Below, one piece after another: positions 54,702-63,905 of a stretch of 64,000 nucleotides of DNA (position 1 is its first letter; the number at the start of each line of letters is the position of its first letter). The notes under the pieces were generated by a model. The model saw only the letters and a list, made by a program, of their open reading frames with translations. It was not told the origin of the DNA and made no database searches. The position numbers were made by a program, and so were the translations under genes. The stretch is from the NCBI GenBank assembly GCA_028280485.1, contig JANQLS010000048.1:131577-195576 (forward strand), in the 5' to 3' direction. Origin of the DNA: Planctomycetota bacterium. GTDB lineage: Bacteria > Planctomycetota > UBA8108 > JACQVS01.

Positions 54702-57581
54702 TTACTTCGTCGGTTTATCCTTCGAAGAGCTTGCCGTAGCGATCGGAGTGCGGCGAATGTAGGCAACCTTACGACTGACTAAACCGTTTTCTCCCTTGGC
54801 AAAGATCGTCACGATGTTTTGACCTTCTTTCAACGGAGTGGTCGCTTCTAAAGTGGCTGAGTAACCGTTTTCTCCGCCACGCGCTCTCGAGAAGGTGATC
54901 TTATCTGGAGGCTGGCGATTCGACAAGCTCAAGGGAGAAGTTCCGACCCAGGCGTTGAACGACTGAGTGGGGTGAGCGACTTTACCGATCAATTGAATTT
55001 CATCGTCGGAGCTTACAAAGTCTTTGCTTCCCTTGATGGCGATTTCAATTTTAGGAGCCGCTTCCCATAATCCATTTTTCATTTTGGGTCCGGAATCTTC
55101 CGTTCCAATTTTTAACTCGCGACTGATACCAGCGGGGTAGTAGGAATCTGCGATCATGAATTCAAACTCGTAGTTTTCACGAGCAGAATCCTCACGAACT
55201 CGAAACTTGAAATCGACTTTGGTATTTCCGCCGGGGGCGAGGTCCATAATTTCAGGGCGACCGACTTCTAAGAAAACATCTCTTCCAGATTTGTTTTTAA
55301 GGACTGAAATTCCTTTTTTGAGAGTTCCCGTTCCGGTGTTTTTAATCTCAGCGGTGAGAGTCGCTTCCGTACCTTTGGTCAGGTGGGTGATCGGTTTTCC
55401 CGTTTTGGTATCTTTCAGAGTCAATGAGAAGGCGAAATCGGGGATCTTTTCGCCGGGTAAAACCACCTGGTGATCGAGATTCAGGATCGCCTCCTGGACT
55501 CCCTCTGCGTGAGCAGAAAGGCTGACTTCATCGTTACGTGAAGCGGATGAAGGGAACAGGCTGAATTCAGCGCTACGTTCAACCGAAGCACCAGGTTCTA
55601 ATTTACCGAAGAGGAATTCTCGTTCGTTGTAGAGGTAGTAATCCGATTTACTGACCGCCCAAACGCGGTGCAAAGTTTTGTCGGTGGTGTTCGTCGCTTT
55701 GACGGTCATCACCAAGGTTTTTTCGGGATAAGGGTTGTCTTCATCCGAAGAGGGGCGGTGCTCGATTTTGTGAGTGACCTTGAGGCTCACTTTAGGATTG
55801 ACGGGATTCGTTCCACCAGACCAATCGATTCCCCGCTTCTTCATCACGTCGATGATATCGCCGTAGCGTTTTTTGCGGATAGCGTCGATTCCAGCTTTAT
55901 TTTTCTTTAAGAAATTTTCACGGCTGAAGGGACGATTTGAATTCTTGTCGGTGAGCTTGAAGAGGTCCATCGCGATTTGAACGAGGGTATCTTCCAGGGG
56001 CTTGATATCGTCCGACATGAAAGTATCTCCGAACTCTTCCTCTTCGGGTTTGAGTTCGTAAGGATAGCTGATGATTTCAACGGGCTTTTGCTCTTTTGCG
56101 TACTTACTGACGATGTGGTGCTCGTAGTCTTTTTCAGTGCCGCGTCGTTCATCGGGATAGAGGTTGACTTCTTTTTCACTGAAGATAGCCATCTGAGCCA
56201 GAATGTCAGGGACCACTCCATTTTCTTGAATGGAGATTTGACCGGGGATCAAGTATTCAGAAACGGTGATCTTCAGTTGTGCATCGTAATCTTCAGGGTC
56301 GTTTCTCAGTCTCAGGGAGTGAAGTTGTTGAACGGATCCCTTACCGAAGCTTCGATCACCGAGAACTAATCCTCGATCATTTTTTTGTAAGGCTCCGAGA
56401 ACAATTTCAGCTCCAGATGCCGAGGATCCACTCGATAGCAAGATCACTGGATATTTAGGTTCATTGCGATCGTCGCGCGCGGTGGTGTCGTTGACGCCGC
56501 GTTTATCCGCGATGCTGTAGAGGATGTCATCCTCAGAACTCAAGAAGTAATCCGCCATCTCTGCGGCTTGCTTTAATAGACCACCTGAATTTCTACGCAA
56601 ATCTAAAATCAATCCGCTGAGTTCTTCACTTTTATTGAGAAGCTTGAGTTTCTCCAAGTGACGACGCATGTGGTTGACGGTGTTTTTGTCGTAGTTTTGA
56701 ATTTCGATGTAGCCGATGCTCTCTGGAAGCAATCGAGATTGCACGTTAGGGATCGTGACTCGATCTCTTTTAACAGGAATATCGATCGTAGAAAGCTTTT
56801 TACTTTCTTTAGATTCACGACGTTTGACTGTCAAAATAATCTCAGCCCCTTTGGGACCACGAATTTTAGATACAGCTTCATTCACGTCCATGTTGATGGT
56901 CGACTCATCTCCGATCTTAGAAATGATATCGCCATTTTTAAATCCGGCTTTTTGCGCGGGAGTGTTTTTAAGCACTTGAATGACATGGAGACGACCTTTG
57001 CGGACTCCTACCAACATCCCGACGCCATAGATTTCACCTTCGATGTGGGTGTAAAAATCCTTAAAGGCTTTCGGACTGAAAACTAAGGTGTGGGGATCTA
57101 AGCCCGTCAAAAATCCATTAGCAGTGGCGTAACGGATTTCATTCACCGAGCCGTCACCTTCGTAGTTATCTCGAATGAAGGTGAATAAGTTTTTGAGTTG
57201 AGCGACGGCGTCTCTCAGTCTCTTCACCTTTCTCAAGTTCAGGATGATCGACTTCTGACCCACGTGCACCTTGATCCTCGATTTACCTTTTTCGGAATTA
57301 TCGACATAAATCTCATCCGCAGCATTTTCGAGAGCGGCGAGGGCTCTTTCGATCAAGTGGCGGGGTGGAGCTCGATCGAGGTCTAAATAGTAATACTCTA
57401 AAAAGTACTGAATACGTTCGAAGAGTTGATCAAAGTCTTTCTCTTCAGTTTGCTCTTCACTATTAGCTAACCTCCAGGTCCCGAGGGGGAGGAAGGTAAA
57501 CAGGAGTGCGAGGAGGGTAAAGATGACAGAGGCCATCCTGAGAGGAGTAGCCGCATGAGCGTTATGAGAAGGAGTCGTCAT
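54702..57581 (-). CDS. S41 C-terminal processing peptidase (MXAN_5808-like) with PDZ domain
   Basis: The 959-residue protein has an N-terminal signal or anchor (about 17-37, MASVIFTLLALLFTFLPLGT). A helical region follows, then a PDZ domain (about 190-265; VIQVLKNTPAQKAGFKNGDI) and the S41 core: GYIEIQNYDKNTV, LILDLRRNSGGLL, then SSGSSASGAEIVLGAL with the catalytic Ser and LGDRSFGKGSVQQLH with the catalytic Lys. The last 450 residues are beta-sandwich domains of the kind seen in the MXAN_5808 family (SVERSAEFSLFPSS, LAPGGNTKVDFKFRV). Such peptidases trim exported proteins near their C-termini. The PDZ likely recognises the tail; the extra domains may bind substrate or cell wall. Confidence 0.92.
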   Translation of the reverse strand: MTTPSHNAHAATPLRMASVIFTLLALLFTFLPLGTWRLANSEEQTEEKDFDQLFERIQYFLEYYYLDLDRAPPRHLIERALAALENAADEIYVDNSEKGKSRIKVHVGQKSIILNLRKVKRLRDAVAQLKNLFTFIRDNYEGDGSVNEIRYATANGFLTGLDPHTLVFSPKAFKDFYTHIEGEIYGVGMLVGVRKGRLHVIQVLKNTPAQKAGFKNGDIISKIGDESTINMDVNEAVSKIRGPKGAEIILTVKRRESKESKKLSTIDIPVKRDRVTIPNVQSRLLPESIGYIEIQNYDKNTVNHMRRHLEKLKLLNKSEELSGLILDLRRNSGGLLKQAAEMADYFLSSEDDILYSIADKRGVNDTTARDDRNEPKYPVILLSSGSSASGAEIVLGALQKNDRGLVLGDRSFGKGSVQQLHSLRLRNDPEDYDAQLKITVSEYLIPGQISIQENGVVPDILAQMAIFSEKEVNLYPDERRGTEKDYEHHIVSKYAKEQKPVEIISYPYELKPEEEEFGDTFMSDDIKPLEDTLVQIAMDLFKLTDKNSNRPFSRENFLKKNKAGIDAIRKKRYGDIIDVMKKRGIDWSGGTNPVNPKVSLKVTHKIEHRPSSDEDNPYPEKTLVMTVKATNTTDKTLHRVWAVSKSDYYLYNEREFLFGKLEPGASVERSAEFSLFPSSASRNDEVSLSAHAEGVQEAILNLDHQVVLPGEKIPDFAFSLTLKDTKTGKPITHLTKGTEATLTAEIKNTGTGTLKKGISVLKNKSGRDVFLEVGRPEIMDLAPGGNTKVDFKFRVREDSARENYEFEFMIADSYYPAGISRELKIGTEDSGPKMKNGLWEAAPKIEIAIKGSKDFVSSDDEIQLIGKVAHPTQSFNAWVGTSPLSLSNRQPPDKITFSRARGGENGYSATLEATTPLKEGQNIVTIFAKGENGLVSRKVAYIRRTPIATASSSKDKPTK

Positions 57582-58247
57582 AATGATCCATTTTCCTTGG
57601 AGGTGGAATTCATCACACCGAGATCTCTCGGTGAAGACACATGAGTAGTTATCTTTTCTTATCGGTCTTCCAGGACCGTTTCTGTGGTGATCTCTATTGG
57701 GTTTTAGAACGAAGCTCAGGAAGGAAAAACTCCTTTCGATGCTACGTACTCTTCATTCAGACGGTAAGAGCTGTGTGTCGGCTCGTTTTATTCCGCTATT
57801 TACTTTATAAAGAAGGGCTTATGTATTTAGACGCACCGGAGCCCATTTTCTTTCAATCGGAAAGACAAGATTTTACCGGAACCCACGGGCCTCTGTCCAA
57901 GAACTGAGATTGAATTCTCATCGATTAGGATAATCCTCTATTTTCAGAATATTGTCATCGTTCGGGAAAGTCTGTAAGTCTTTTTCCTTATGATTCTTAA
58001 GGGTTCTGTGTGGGCCGGGGCTGAGGTGAGGTTGGATCTTTTTGAATCAGACTAAATTTTAGGGTTTCTCTAGGTCGATCAACCTAATGGGTCTCTATTT
58101 CTAAGGGGACAACTGAACGAATGGTACGTTGGGAGTCTTGATGGGATCTCAGCGTGCTCCTCAACCAGGTTTTGGTCCCTCAAATTCAACTCCAACGAAT
58201 CCGTATCAAAAGGCTCTCTAACGAGGTTTAGCCTTTTCGATCCCAAT
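57582..58247. other. Divergent gene-free gap
   Basis: About 665 bases between the protease (minus) and the phosphatase (plus). A plus-strand frame at 57641-57907 (88 codons) has no ribosome site, no signal and no recognisable domain, and I leave it out. Promoters for both genes must lie here; I could not mark them. Confidence 0.5.
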
Positions 58248-60062
58248 ATGACTACAACTTCCAATTCTCACTTCACATTAGATCAAAAACTCTTCCTGGA
58301 TCGACGATTGGCGAGGTACACCTTTCGTGAGAATCCCGATACGGTGCTCGTCGTCAATGCGTTTGAGCCCGTGAGTCTCGATGATTTAGAAGCTCTTTTC
58401 TATCCGTACAAACCTCGAAAAATTTCGGCTCCTCTCGACATGCTCGATCGAGATGTTCGAAAGGTCTTGGCTGATCAGGGATTTGGGGAAGATCCCGCGA
58501 TGGAGGACCGCCAGGTTGAGGAGGTTGAGGTTGAAGAAGAGCTCCAAAGGGAACCTGTTGAAATTCCCGAAGAGCCCATCATCCTTCGGCCCGATACCGA
58601 AGAGCTCCAAGTCGATGAACTCTTCGAAGATGTCGCTCAAAGTACTGAAAGAGAAAAGAAACGAATTGAAATTCTGGGTCCCGTCGACGACCCAGTTAAA
58701 AAACAAGTTGGGCGATTAAAGAGTAAGTGCGATGAACTCATCAACGAATGGTTAGAGGCTCCCGGGGGCAGTGATGCGATCATCGGAGGGAACTACGACA
58801 CTGAAATTCGAGATGTGGTGACTCAACTTTGTCAGGAAGTCAAACCGCGGAATCTCTTACAAAACACTGAAATCACTTCGGGGCCACGCGGTGAAGGTCC
58901 AAGTGAATCCGGTGAAAAGCCGATGGAGAAAGCTGTGGTCTCCCAGGCTTTTGGAAATGAACTGGATCTCGATGAGATGCAGCTTTTCATGCTCGCAAAG
59001 TCAGCCATTCTTCAAACCTTATCGAGAACGGGATACCAAAACATTCTCGACATCAAGCAGCATCTTCTATTGCGGGGTCCGAGCCCGAGTTTAGAAACCA
59101 AACTCTGCCAATACTACAATGGTATAGAACGGTATCTATCGAATAAGAAGGTGGATCCCGAGTTGATCAACCTGGTATCGAAATCCAAGTTTATTTACCT
59201 TCACGGTGAAAACTATGGACTCGAGCCGCAATCGATCGCTCTCGGAGTATCGGATGCTTACCTCACTTTGAAACAAGCGGGGAAATTGAATATTGAGATT
59301 CTCAATATTCTTCCCTCACACATGCAAACCATCCTGCCTAAATCTTTAGCGAATGGCATTGATAGTGCTGAGAGCTTGCTTCGAGAGACTTGTTATAAAG
59401 AATATCGTAAGGCCTTTTGTTCAGGCATGTCAGGGGGAGATCATTGTGACTTCTACACACTGCCGCGAAATCGTTACGGTATTTTGATTTTTGATGTCTC
59501 TGGTCATGAAGAGCGCGCATCCAATATTCGGGATAACTTAGTCCAAGTTCTCAACAAGATCGAAAACAAGTCGGATGCCGGGAGGTTGATGACCGTTTTA
59601 AATCGATACTGTCTCAAAGTGCCACTTCCCGCGGATATTTTCGTAAGCGGCATCTACGCAATTTTAGATGTGAATGAAAAAACTTTAACTTACGCGAATG
59701 CAGGGCATCATCCACCGATGTTGGTTCGAGGAGATGATCTTCTCGAGTTGGATGATACTGGGGATATGGCGCTCAATATTTTTGATATTGAATACGGTAC
59801 AAAAGAATTCTCGATCGATCCTTTAGATTGTTTGATTCTTTATACCGATGGAATTATTGAAGCCGTTCATGAAGACACGATGGATGCTGGTACTTTTGAT
59901 AAGCAGTTCTTTGGGAAAGATCGACTGGAGCAAGCGATTTTAAAGAAGAAGATATCTCAGGCTCGTGCGGGGGATGCTATCGATATGATCTTGAACGCAG
60001 CCCACGATGATGGCTTTGAAATCGAGGATGATATTACGATTCAGGTTTATCGTCATGTTTAG
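58248..60062 (+). CDS. SpoIIE/RsbU-type PP2C serine phosphatase with novel N-terminal region
   Basis: The 604-residue protein ends with a PP2C/SpoIIE domain (about 380-604): GMSGGDHCDFY and LIFDVSGHE for metal ligands, YANAGHHPPMLVR, LILYTDGIIEA and EIEDDITIQVY. GGDHCD and DVSGHE differ from the common GGDYYD and DVSGKG but keep the Asp residues. The first 380 residues are unfamiliar: an acidic run (VEEVEVEEELQREPVEIPEE) near 90-110, and a helical region with YLSNKKVDPELINLVSKS. No membrane segment is seen. The enzyme probably dephosphorylates an anti-sigma antagonist or similar; no such partner is adjacent. Confidence 0.88.
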   Translation: MTTTSNSHFTLDQKLFLDRRLARYTFRENPDTVLVVNAFEPVSLDDLEALFYPYKPRKISAPLDMLDRDVRKVLADQGFGEDPAMEDRQVEEVEVEEELQREPVEIPEEPIILRPDTEELQVDELFEDVAQSTEREKKRIEILGPVDDPVKKQVGRLKSKCDELINEWLEAPGGSDAIIGGNYDTEIRDVVTQLCQEVKPRNLLQNTEITSGPRGEGPSESGEKPMEKAVVSQAFGNELDLDEMQLFMLAKSAILQTLSRTGYQNILDIKQHLLLRGPSPSLETKLCQYYNGIERYLSNKKVDPELINLVSKSKFIYLHGENYGLEPQSIALGVSDAYLTLKQAGKLNIEILNILPSHMQTILPKSLANGIDSAESLLRETCYKEYRKAFCSGMSGGDHCDFYTLPRNRYGILIFDVSGHEERASNIRDNLVQVLNKIENKSDAGRLMTVLNRYCLKVPLPADIFVSGIYAILDVNEKTLTYANAGHHPPMLVRGDDLLELDDTGDMALNIFDIEYGTKEFSIDPLDCLILYTDGIIEAVHEDTMDAGTFDKQFFGKDRLEQAILKKKISQARAGDAIDMILNAAHDDGFEIEDDITIQVYRHV

Positions 60063-60146
60063 ACGGTAGCTAAAAGATACAAACTGGAATAAAATGGTTT
60101 TCTGTAGACAAACTCACCAGAGTTTGGACCTTTCGCCTCTAACCAA

Positions 60147-60211
60147 GTAGCCGAATTTGTAAAAAATTGGCCAATGAACGTAGCCAGCCAAATTGTCACA
60201 GATTCGGCTAC
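60147..60211. repeat. 65-bp palindromic repeat (family A)
   Basis: GTAGCCGAATTTGTAAAAAA opens and CACAGATTCGGCTAC closes. It is exactly 65 bases, and it sits between the phosphatase and ferredoxin genes, 65 bases before the latter's start. The open frame of the ferredoxin continues backward through it by chance. Confidence 0.82.
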
Positions 60212-60275
60212 GGGCACTTCAAAAGTTCAGCACGCTACCTTTCAAATACAAATACTCCAAGGTTCCACAAATACG

Positions 60276-60992
60276 ATGTCCAAGTCCGATTCCGATCCTT
60301 CAAAGAAGGATGAAGAGAAGAAGAAATCCTCCGATTCCGATGAAGATAAGTTTGTTCGGCGCTCCTTTTTCCTCGAAGGGTTTCGCAGTTTGATCAAGCC
60401 CGTCGCTGATGCCGTTGAGAAAAAAATGGATCGGGTCGAAAAATCGATGGAATCCGCCTGGGAGTCTGGAGAATCGGATTACGATTATTCCACTGAAGGC
60501 TACTCTTACGGTGAAGAGGAAGACCGCCTCCTACGTCCCCCGGGAGCCCTTACCGAGGAACTCTTTTTAGATCGTTGCTCACGGGGAGCTCAGTGCGTCG
60601 CATCCTGTCCAGTTCAAGCGATCCAGCTTTTGGATACGGATGATCCTGAAAAAGCAGGTACGCCTTACATCGACCCCCACATCCAAGCCTGTGTCGTCTG
60701 CGAAGATCTTTCTTGTATGCAGAACTGTCCTTCGGGTGCACTCCAACAGGTTCCCGCAAACCTCATTTCGATGGGGATCGCCGAGTTGCGTCGGGATCAT
60801 TGTTTGAGAAGCGATGGCGAAGACTGTCAGATTTGCGTCGAAAAATGTCCTTTAGGTCAGGACGCCATCGAAATTCCTTACCAAGGTGCCGATGTCGAAG
60901 TGAAAACAGATGGATGTATCGGCTGTGGAGTCTGCGAAATGTATTGCCCGACAGAGCCCCGGGCGATCGTGATTCTTGAGAAGAATTCATAG
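60276..60992 (+). CDS. Multi-cluster 4Fe-4S ferredoxin (MauM/NapG-like)
   Basis: I start at ATG 60276 (MSKSDSDPSKKDEEKKKSSD); the longer frame from 60174 passes through a repeat. The 238-residue protein has a Ser/Asp/Lys-rich head, a linker (RRSFFLEGFRSLIKPVADAV), and four cysteine groups: CSRGAQCVASCP, CVVCEDLSCMQNCP, CLRSDGEDCQICVEKCP and CIGCGVCEMYCP. The first group has only three Cys, with GA where the second Cys of the usual CxxC would be, so its cluster may be 3Fe-4S or lost. Layout and order match MauM/NapG-type electron carriers. There is no Tat signal, unlike NapG. No redox partner is adjacent. The stop TAG is followed directly by a repeat block. Confidence 0.88.
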   Translation: MSKSDSDPSKKDEEKKKSSDSDEDKFVRRSFFLEGFRSLIKPVADAVEKKMDRVEKSMESAWESGESDYDYSTEGYSYGEEEDRLLRPPGALTEELFLDRCSRGAQCVASCPVQAIQLLDTDDPEKAGTPYIDPHIQACVVCEDLSCMQNCPSGALQQVPANLISMGIAELRRDHCLRSDGEDCQICVEKCPLGQDAIEIPYQGADVEVKTDGCIGCGVCEMYCPTEPRAIVILEKNS

Positions 60993-61003
60993 GTAGTCGG
61001 CTC

Positions 61004-61402
61004 GCAGTGGTAGGCTCGACCTTCGAGCCGTACAAGCGATTAAATTATTCTGAGTGGATCAAATTTAAAGAACAAAACGATTCTTCTGGCCGATTCATCC
61101 TATCTCGCTAGCGCTTCGGGCTAGTTAAACGAGATTTAAACGACAAAAAAGCCAAGGATTAAAAGCTTCGTGAAGATCCCGTCGCTTACGCTCGGGGCTT
61201 ACTAAATCAATTTAAGGCGGCTACTACACCAAGGGCTGAAAGCCCGCAATTTTATAGCCCGGGGCAGAGCGAGGCGCCGCCCTGGGTCGCCCAAGATGAT
61301 GAAAATGTTTTGAAGGGGATTATTAGGGGCAGTCCTATATCTTACATTCTTATTGAATGTAAAGCTCAATCAAATACGGCTCGGAGGCCGAGCCTACTAC
61401 TA
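61004..61402. repeat. Composite repeat element, copy 2, with terminal inverted repeats
   Basis: AGTGGTAGGCTCGACCTTCG begins the element and ATACGGCTCGGAGGCCGAGC-CTACTACTAC ends it. Inside are a family B arm (61103-61128), a family C arm (61175-61204) and the GGGCTGAAAGCCCG...GCCCTGGG unit, with linker text shared with 34427-34796. The right end TACTACTA includes the complement of the DedA stop codon (TAG at 61402). About 400 bases, no gene. Confidence 0.82.
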
Positions 61403-62053
61403 CGCCGCCACCTTACTCTTCCGCTTCTTCTGCCAGACCAAATAAGCTACGATCAAAACCGCTAATCCGATGGCGCAGTAGATAAGGATGGTTTTTTCGT
61501 GTTGCTCCCAAAGCTTTTTATAATCGGCCCACTTCGGGTCACCTTCCAATTTTGTGAGTTGGTTTCCCACCCAATAGCCGAAAAAGGCTAACACGGCCAC
61601 CCAAATTCCGGCACCGAGTCCCGTATAAAAACTGAAGCGAGTGATCGGCATGCCGGCGATTCCAGCCGGGAGGGAAATGTATTGACGAACTAAGGGAATC
61701 AGGCGGCAAACAAAGGTCGCGATCTCACCGTGCTTTCTGAAGATGGCGTTACACCGGTCGAGTTTACGTTCATCGAAGAAAAAGTATTTCCCGTAGCGTT
61801 GGAGAAAAGGGATGCCGATTTTTCTTGCTAAGTAATAGTTTAAAAGAGCTCCAGCTAAGCTGCCGAGTAGGCCGGCAAGAATCGCGAGATAGATATTCAT
61901 CTTACCTTCGTAGGCTAAGTATCCCGCCGGGATCATGGCGACTTCGCTGGGGAAGGGGAAGAAGGTGCTCTCTAAAAACATCATCACGAAGATGCCGAGG
62001 TAACCGAATGCTTCTACTTGTTGGATGAGCCAATTGAGAGCGTTCTCAATCAT
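61400..62053 (-). CDS. DedA family membrane protein
   Basis: The 217-residue protein shows the DedA pattern: an N-terminal helix with GYLGIFVMMFLESTFFPFPS (the E and P residues are conserved), AGALLNYYLARKIGI, then FRKHGEIATFVCRLIPLVRQYISLPAGIAGM with the family Arg and Pro residues, and C-terminal helices ending in a basic tail. DedA proteins are inner-membrane transporters linked to proton balance and to undecaprenyl phosphate or lipid flipping. The stop codon TAG coincides with the end of a repeat block. It lies after pdxT on the same strand, separated by the multi-hairpin element. Confidence 0.93.
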   Translation of the reverse strand: MIENALNWLIQQVEAFGYLGIFVMMFLESTFFPFPSEVAMIPAGYLAYEGKMNIYLAILAGLLGSLAGALLNYYLARKIGIPFLQRYGKYFFFDERKLDRCNAIFRKHGEIATFVCRLIPLVRQYISLPAGIAGMPITRFSFYTGLGAGIWVAVLAFFGYWVGNQLTKLEGDPKWADYKKLWEQHEKTILIYCAIGLAVLIVAYLVWQKKRKSKVAA

Positions 62054-62164
62054 GATAAGTTTTTCTCAAACTCGTTTGTGATTTTGATCTCGAACTCTTC
62101 TTATGCTTCCACCAAGTTTTGTGGAGTAAGGAAGACTCAAGGGTGAGACCATATCTATTTGATG

Positions 62165-62331
62165 TTAATTAGTTCCTGTTGAATAAACAGGAACTAAGCC
62201 GAGTTGGGATCAACTCGGCCGCGAACGTAGGCTCGTAGAGCCTATGTTTAGCGGAGTACAGACAATTCGAAGAATTGTCGAAACGGTTGAAACGCACTCC
62301 GAAGGAGCAAGATTCAACAAAAACTAATTAG
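62165..62331. ncRNA. Multi-hairpin structured element, candidate RNA or mobile palindrome
   Basis: Within 167 bases lie four to five consecutive hairpins: TTAGTTCCTGTT/AACAGGAACTAA (12 bp, perfect), GCCGAGTTG/CAACTCGGC (9 bp), AACGTAGGCTC/GAGCCTATGTT (10 of 11, one wobble), GACAATTC/GAATTGTC (8 bp) inside CGGAGT/ACTCCG, and GTTGAA/TTCAAC near the end. The outer ends TTAATTAGTT and AACTAATTAG also pair. Loops are short (3-5 bases). It fills most of the pdxT-dedA gap. No frame is present. It may be an RNA, a 3' UTR domain of pdxST, or a mobile palindromic unit. Confidence 0.7.
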
Positions 62332-62334
62332 TAG

Positions 62335-63018
62335 CTATAGCGTCAGTTTTTTAGAACTCTGCTTTATTCTGGAATTTGAATTCTGCATCGAGGGGTCTTT
62401 TTCTTGAGCGAGGCTCGCTCGGACCATCTCGATGAAGTGTTCATGAACTCTCAAATCCTCGGTCAGTTCAGGATGGAATGTCGACAACAAGATTTTGTCT
62501 TGTTGGGTGAGAACTAAGTCTTCCTGGTACCAACCTTCGATCGCAGATTTTGATTGCTCATTTGGAACAATCCTAGGAGCACGGATAAAAATTCCGTGGA
62601 AGGGCTCCGGGCTAAAAGTGAGTTGGACGGGGGCGTCGAAACTTTCCCGTTGGCGACCATAGGCATTTCGCTGAACGGTCAGTGAGCTCAATTCGAGCCT
62701 CGGAGGGGCTTCCTCTCCTTTTCCGAGGAGAATTGCTCCGGCACATGTTCCAAATATCGGCATGCCCGCCTTCGCCTTTTGAACAATCTTTTGATCAAGG
62801 TCATATTCTCGGGCTAAATCAGACATAACGGTGCTCTCGCCGCCAGGGATGATTAATCCTGCGACCTGATCTAACTCTTCGGGGCGTCTGATAAAAAGAG
62901 TGGAGATGCCGAGCTTGGCGAGCGACTTTTTGTGGAGTGCGAATGAACCTTGAAGGGCTAATATCCCTACTTTAATGGGCGGGCATTCGACTTCGCTCTT
63001 ACTCGGTTTTCTTACCAT
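62335..63018 (-). CDS. pdxT: Pyridoxal 5'-phosphate synthase glutaminase subunit PdxT
   Basis: The 227-residue protein has the PdxT core: [44 protein letters not shown] with the catalytic Cys, and [16 protein letters not shown] with the catalytic His and Glu. It releases ammonia from glutamine and passes it to PdxS. The start ATG 63018 lies before the pdxS stop, so the genes overlap by seven bases. The head ([14 protein letters not shown]) and tail ([20 protein letters not shown]) are longer than usual. The stop is followed within a few bases by the multi-hairpin element. Confidence 0.95.
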   Translation of the reverse strand: MVRKPSKSEVECPPIKVGILALQGSFALHKKSLAKLGISTLFIRRPEELDQVAGLIIPGGESTVMSDLAREYDLDQKIVQKAKAGMPIFGTCAGAILLGKGEEAPPRLELSSLTVQRNAYGRQRESFDAPVQLTFSPEPFHGIFIRAPRIVPNEQSKSAIEGWYQEDLVLTQQDKILLSTFHPELTEDLRVHEHFIEMVRASLAQEKDPSMQNSNSRIKQSSKKLTL

Positions 63019-63905
63019 CCCCGATCCTGTAGACGTTGGGAAGGATCGATTTCATTGATATCGATTCCCGGCATGGTAGGAGAGGCGTACTCTTCAGTGA
63101 TCTTTGCCAATTCGGCGGCATCTTCCCAATATGTGACTGCTCGAACGATTCCTTGAGCCATCCGTTCGGGATCTCCCGACTTAAAAATTCCCGAACCGAC
63201 AAAAACGGCTTCCGCGCCGAGGGCCATCATCAAGGCGGCATCGGCAGGAGTTGCGACTCCTCCGGCAGCAAAGTTGGGGACGGGTAATTTACCGCTTTTG
63301 GCGACATCAACGATGAGGTTGAACGGAGCGCCGTGGTCACGGGCTTGAGTCATCAACTCATCGGCGTGAAGAGTCGTGAGTTCTTTCATCTCACGTTGGA
63401 TTTGACGCATATGGCGCACAGCTTCAACCACATTTCCCGTACCGGCTTCACCCTTGGTACGGATCATCGCAGCCCCCTCACCGATTCGGCGCAGAGCTTC
63501 CCCTAAATTACGAGCTCCACATACGAAGGGAATTTTGAAGGCGAGTTTATCGATATGGTGGGCTTCATCCGCAGGGGTGAGGACTTCACTTTCATCGATG
63601 AAATCCACCCCGAGTTCCTCGAGGATTCGGGCTTCCATAAAATGACCAATTCTCACCTTGGCCATCACGGGGATGGTGACGCTTTCAACGATCTCTCGAA
63701 TCACTTTAACGGGAGACATGCGGGCTACCCCGCCCTCTTTTCTGATGTCAGAGGGGACGCGCTCTAAAGCCATAACGGCCGTCGCACCGGCATCTTGAGC
63801 GATTTTTGCTTCATCCGCGGTTGTGACATCCATGATGACTCCGCCACAGTGCATTTTGGCGAAGCCGACTTTTTCTTCCCAGCTGGTGGAATTGTTGGTG
63901 CTCAT
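63012..63905 (-). CDS. pdxS: Pyridoxal 5'-phosphate synthase subunit PdxS
   Basis: The 297-residue protein has the PdxS barrel motifs: [53 protein letters not shown] with the Lys that forms the substrate Schiff base, [17 protein letters not shown], and [20 protein letters not shown] for phosphate binding. It makes pyridoxal 5'-phosphate from ribose 5-phosphate, glyceraldehyde 3-phosphate and ammonia. Length is normal (about 290-300). It is the first gene of pdxST; the promoter lies in the last 95 bases of the window. Confidence 0.97.
   Translation of the reverse strand: MSTNNSTSWEEKVGFAKMHCGGVIMDVTTADEAKIAQDAGATAVMALERVPSDIRKEGGVARMSPVKVIREIVESVTIPVMAKVRIGHFMEARILEELGVDFIDESEVLTPADEAHHIDKLAFKIPFVCGARNLGEALRRIGEGAAMIRTKGEAGTGNVVEAVRHMRQIQREMKELTTLHADELMTQARDHGAPFNLIVDVAKSGKLPVPNFAAGGVATPADAALMMALGAEAVFVGSGIFKSGDPERMAQGIVRAVTYWEDAAELAKITEEYASPTMPGIDINEIDPSQRLQDRGW

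Noticed and set aside
57641-57907. 88-codon plus-strand frame in the protease/phosphatase gap
   Set aside because: No ribosome site, no signal, no family resemblance, odd Arg/Cys-rich composition; more likely chance.
60174-60275. N-terminal extension of the ferredoxin
   Set aside because: It begins inside a 65-bp palindromic repeat, so the shared frame is accidental.
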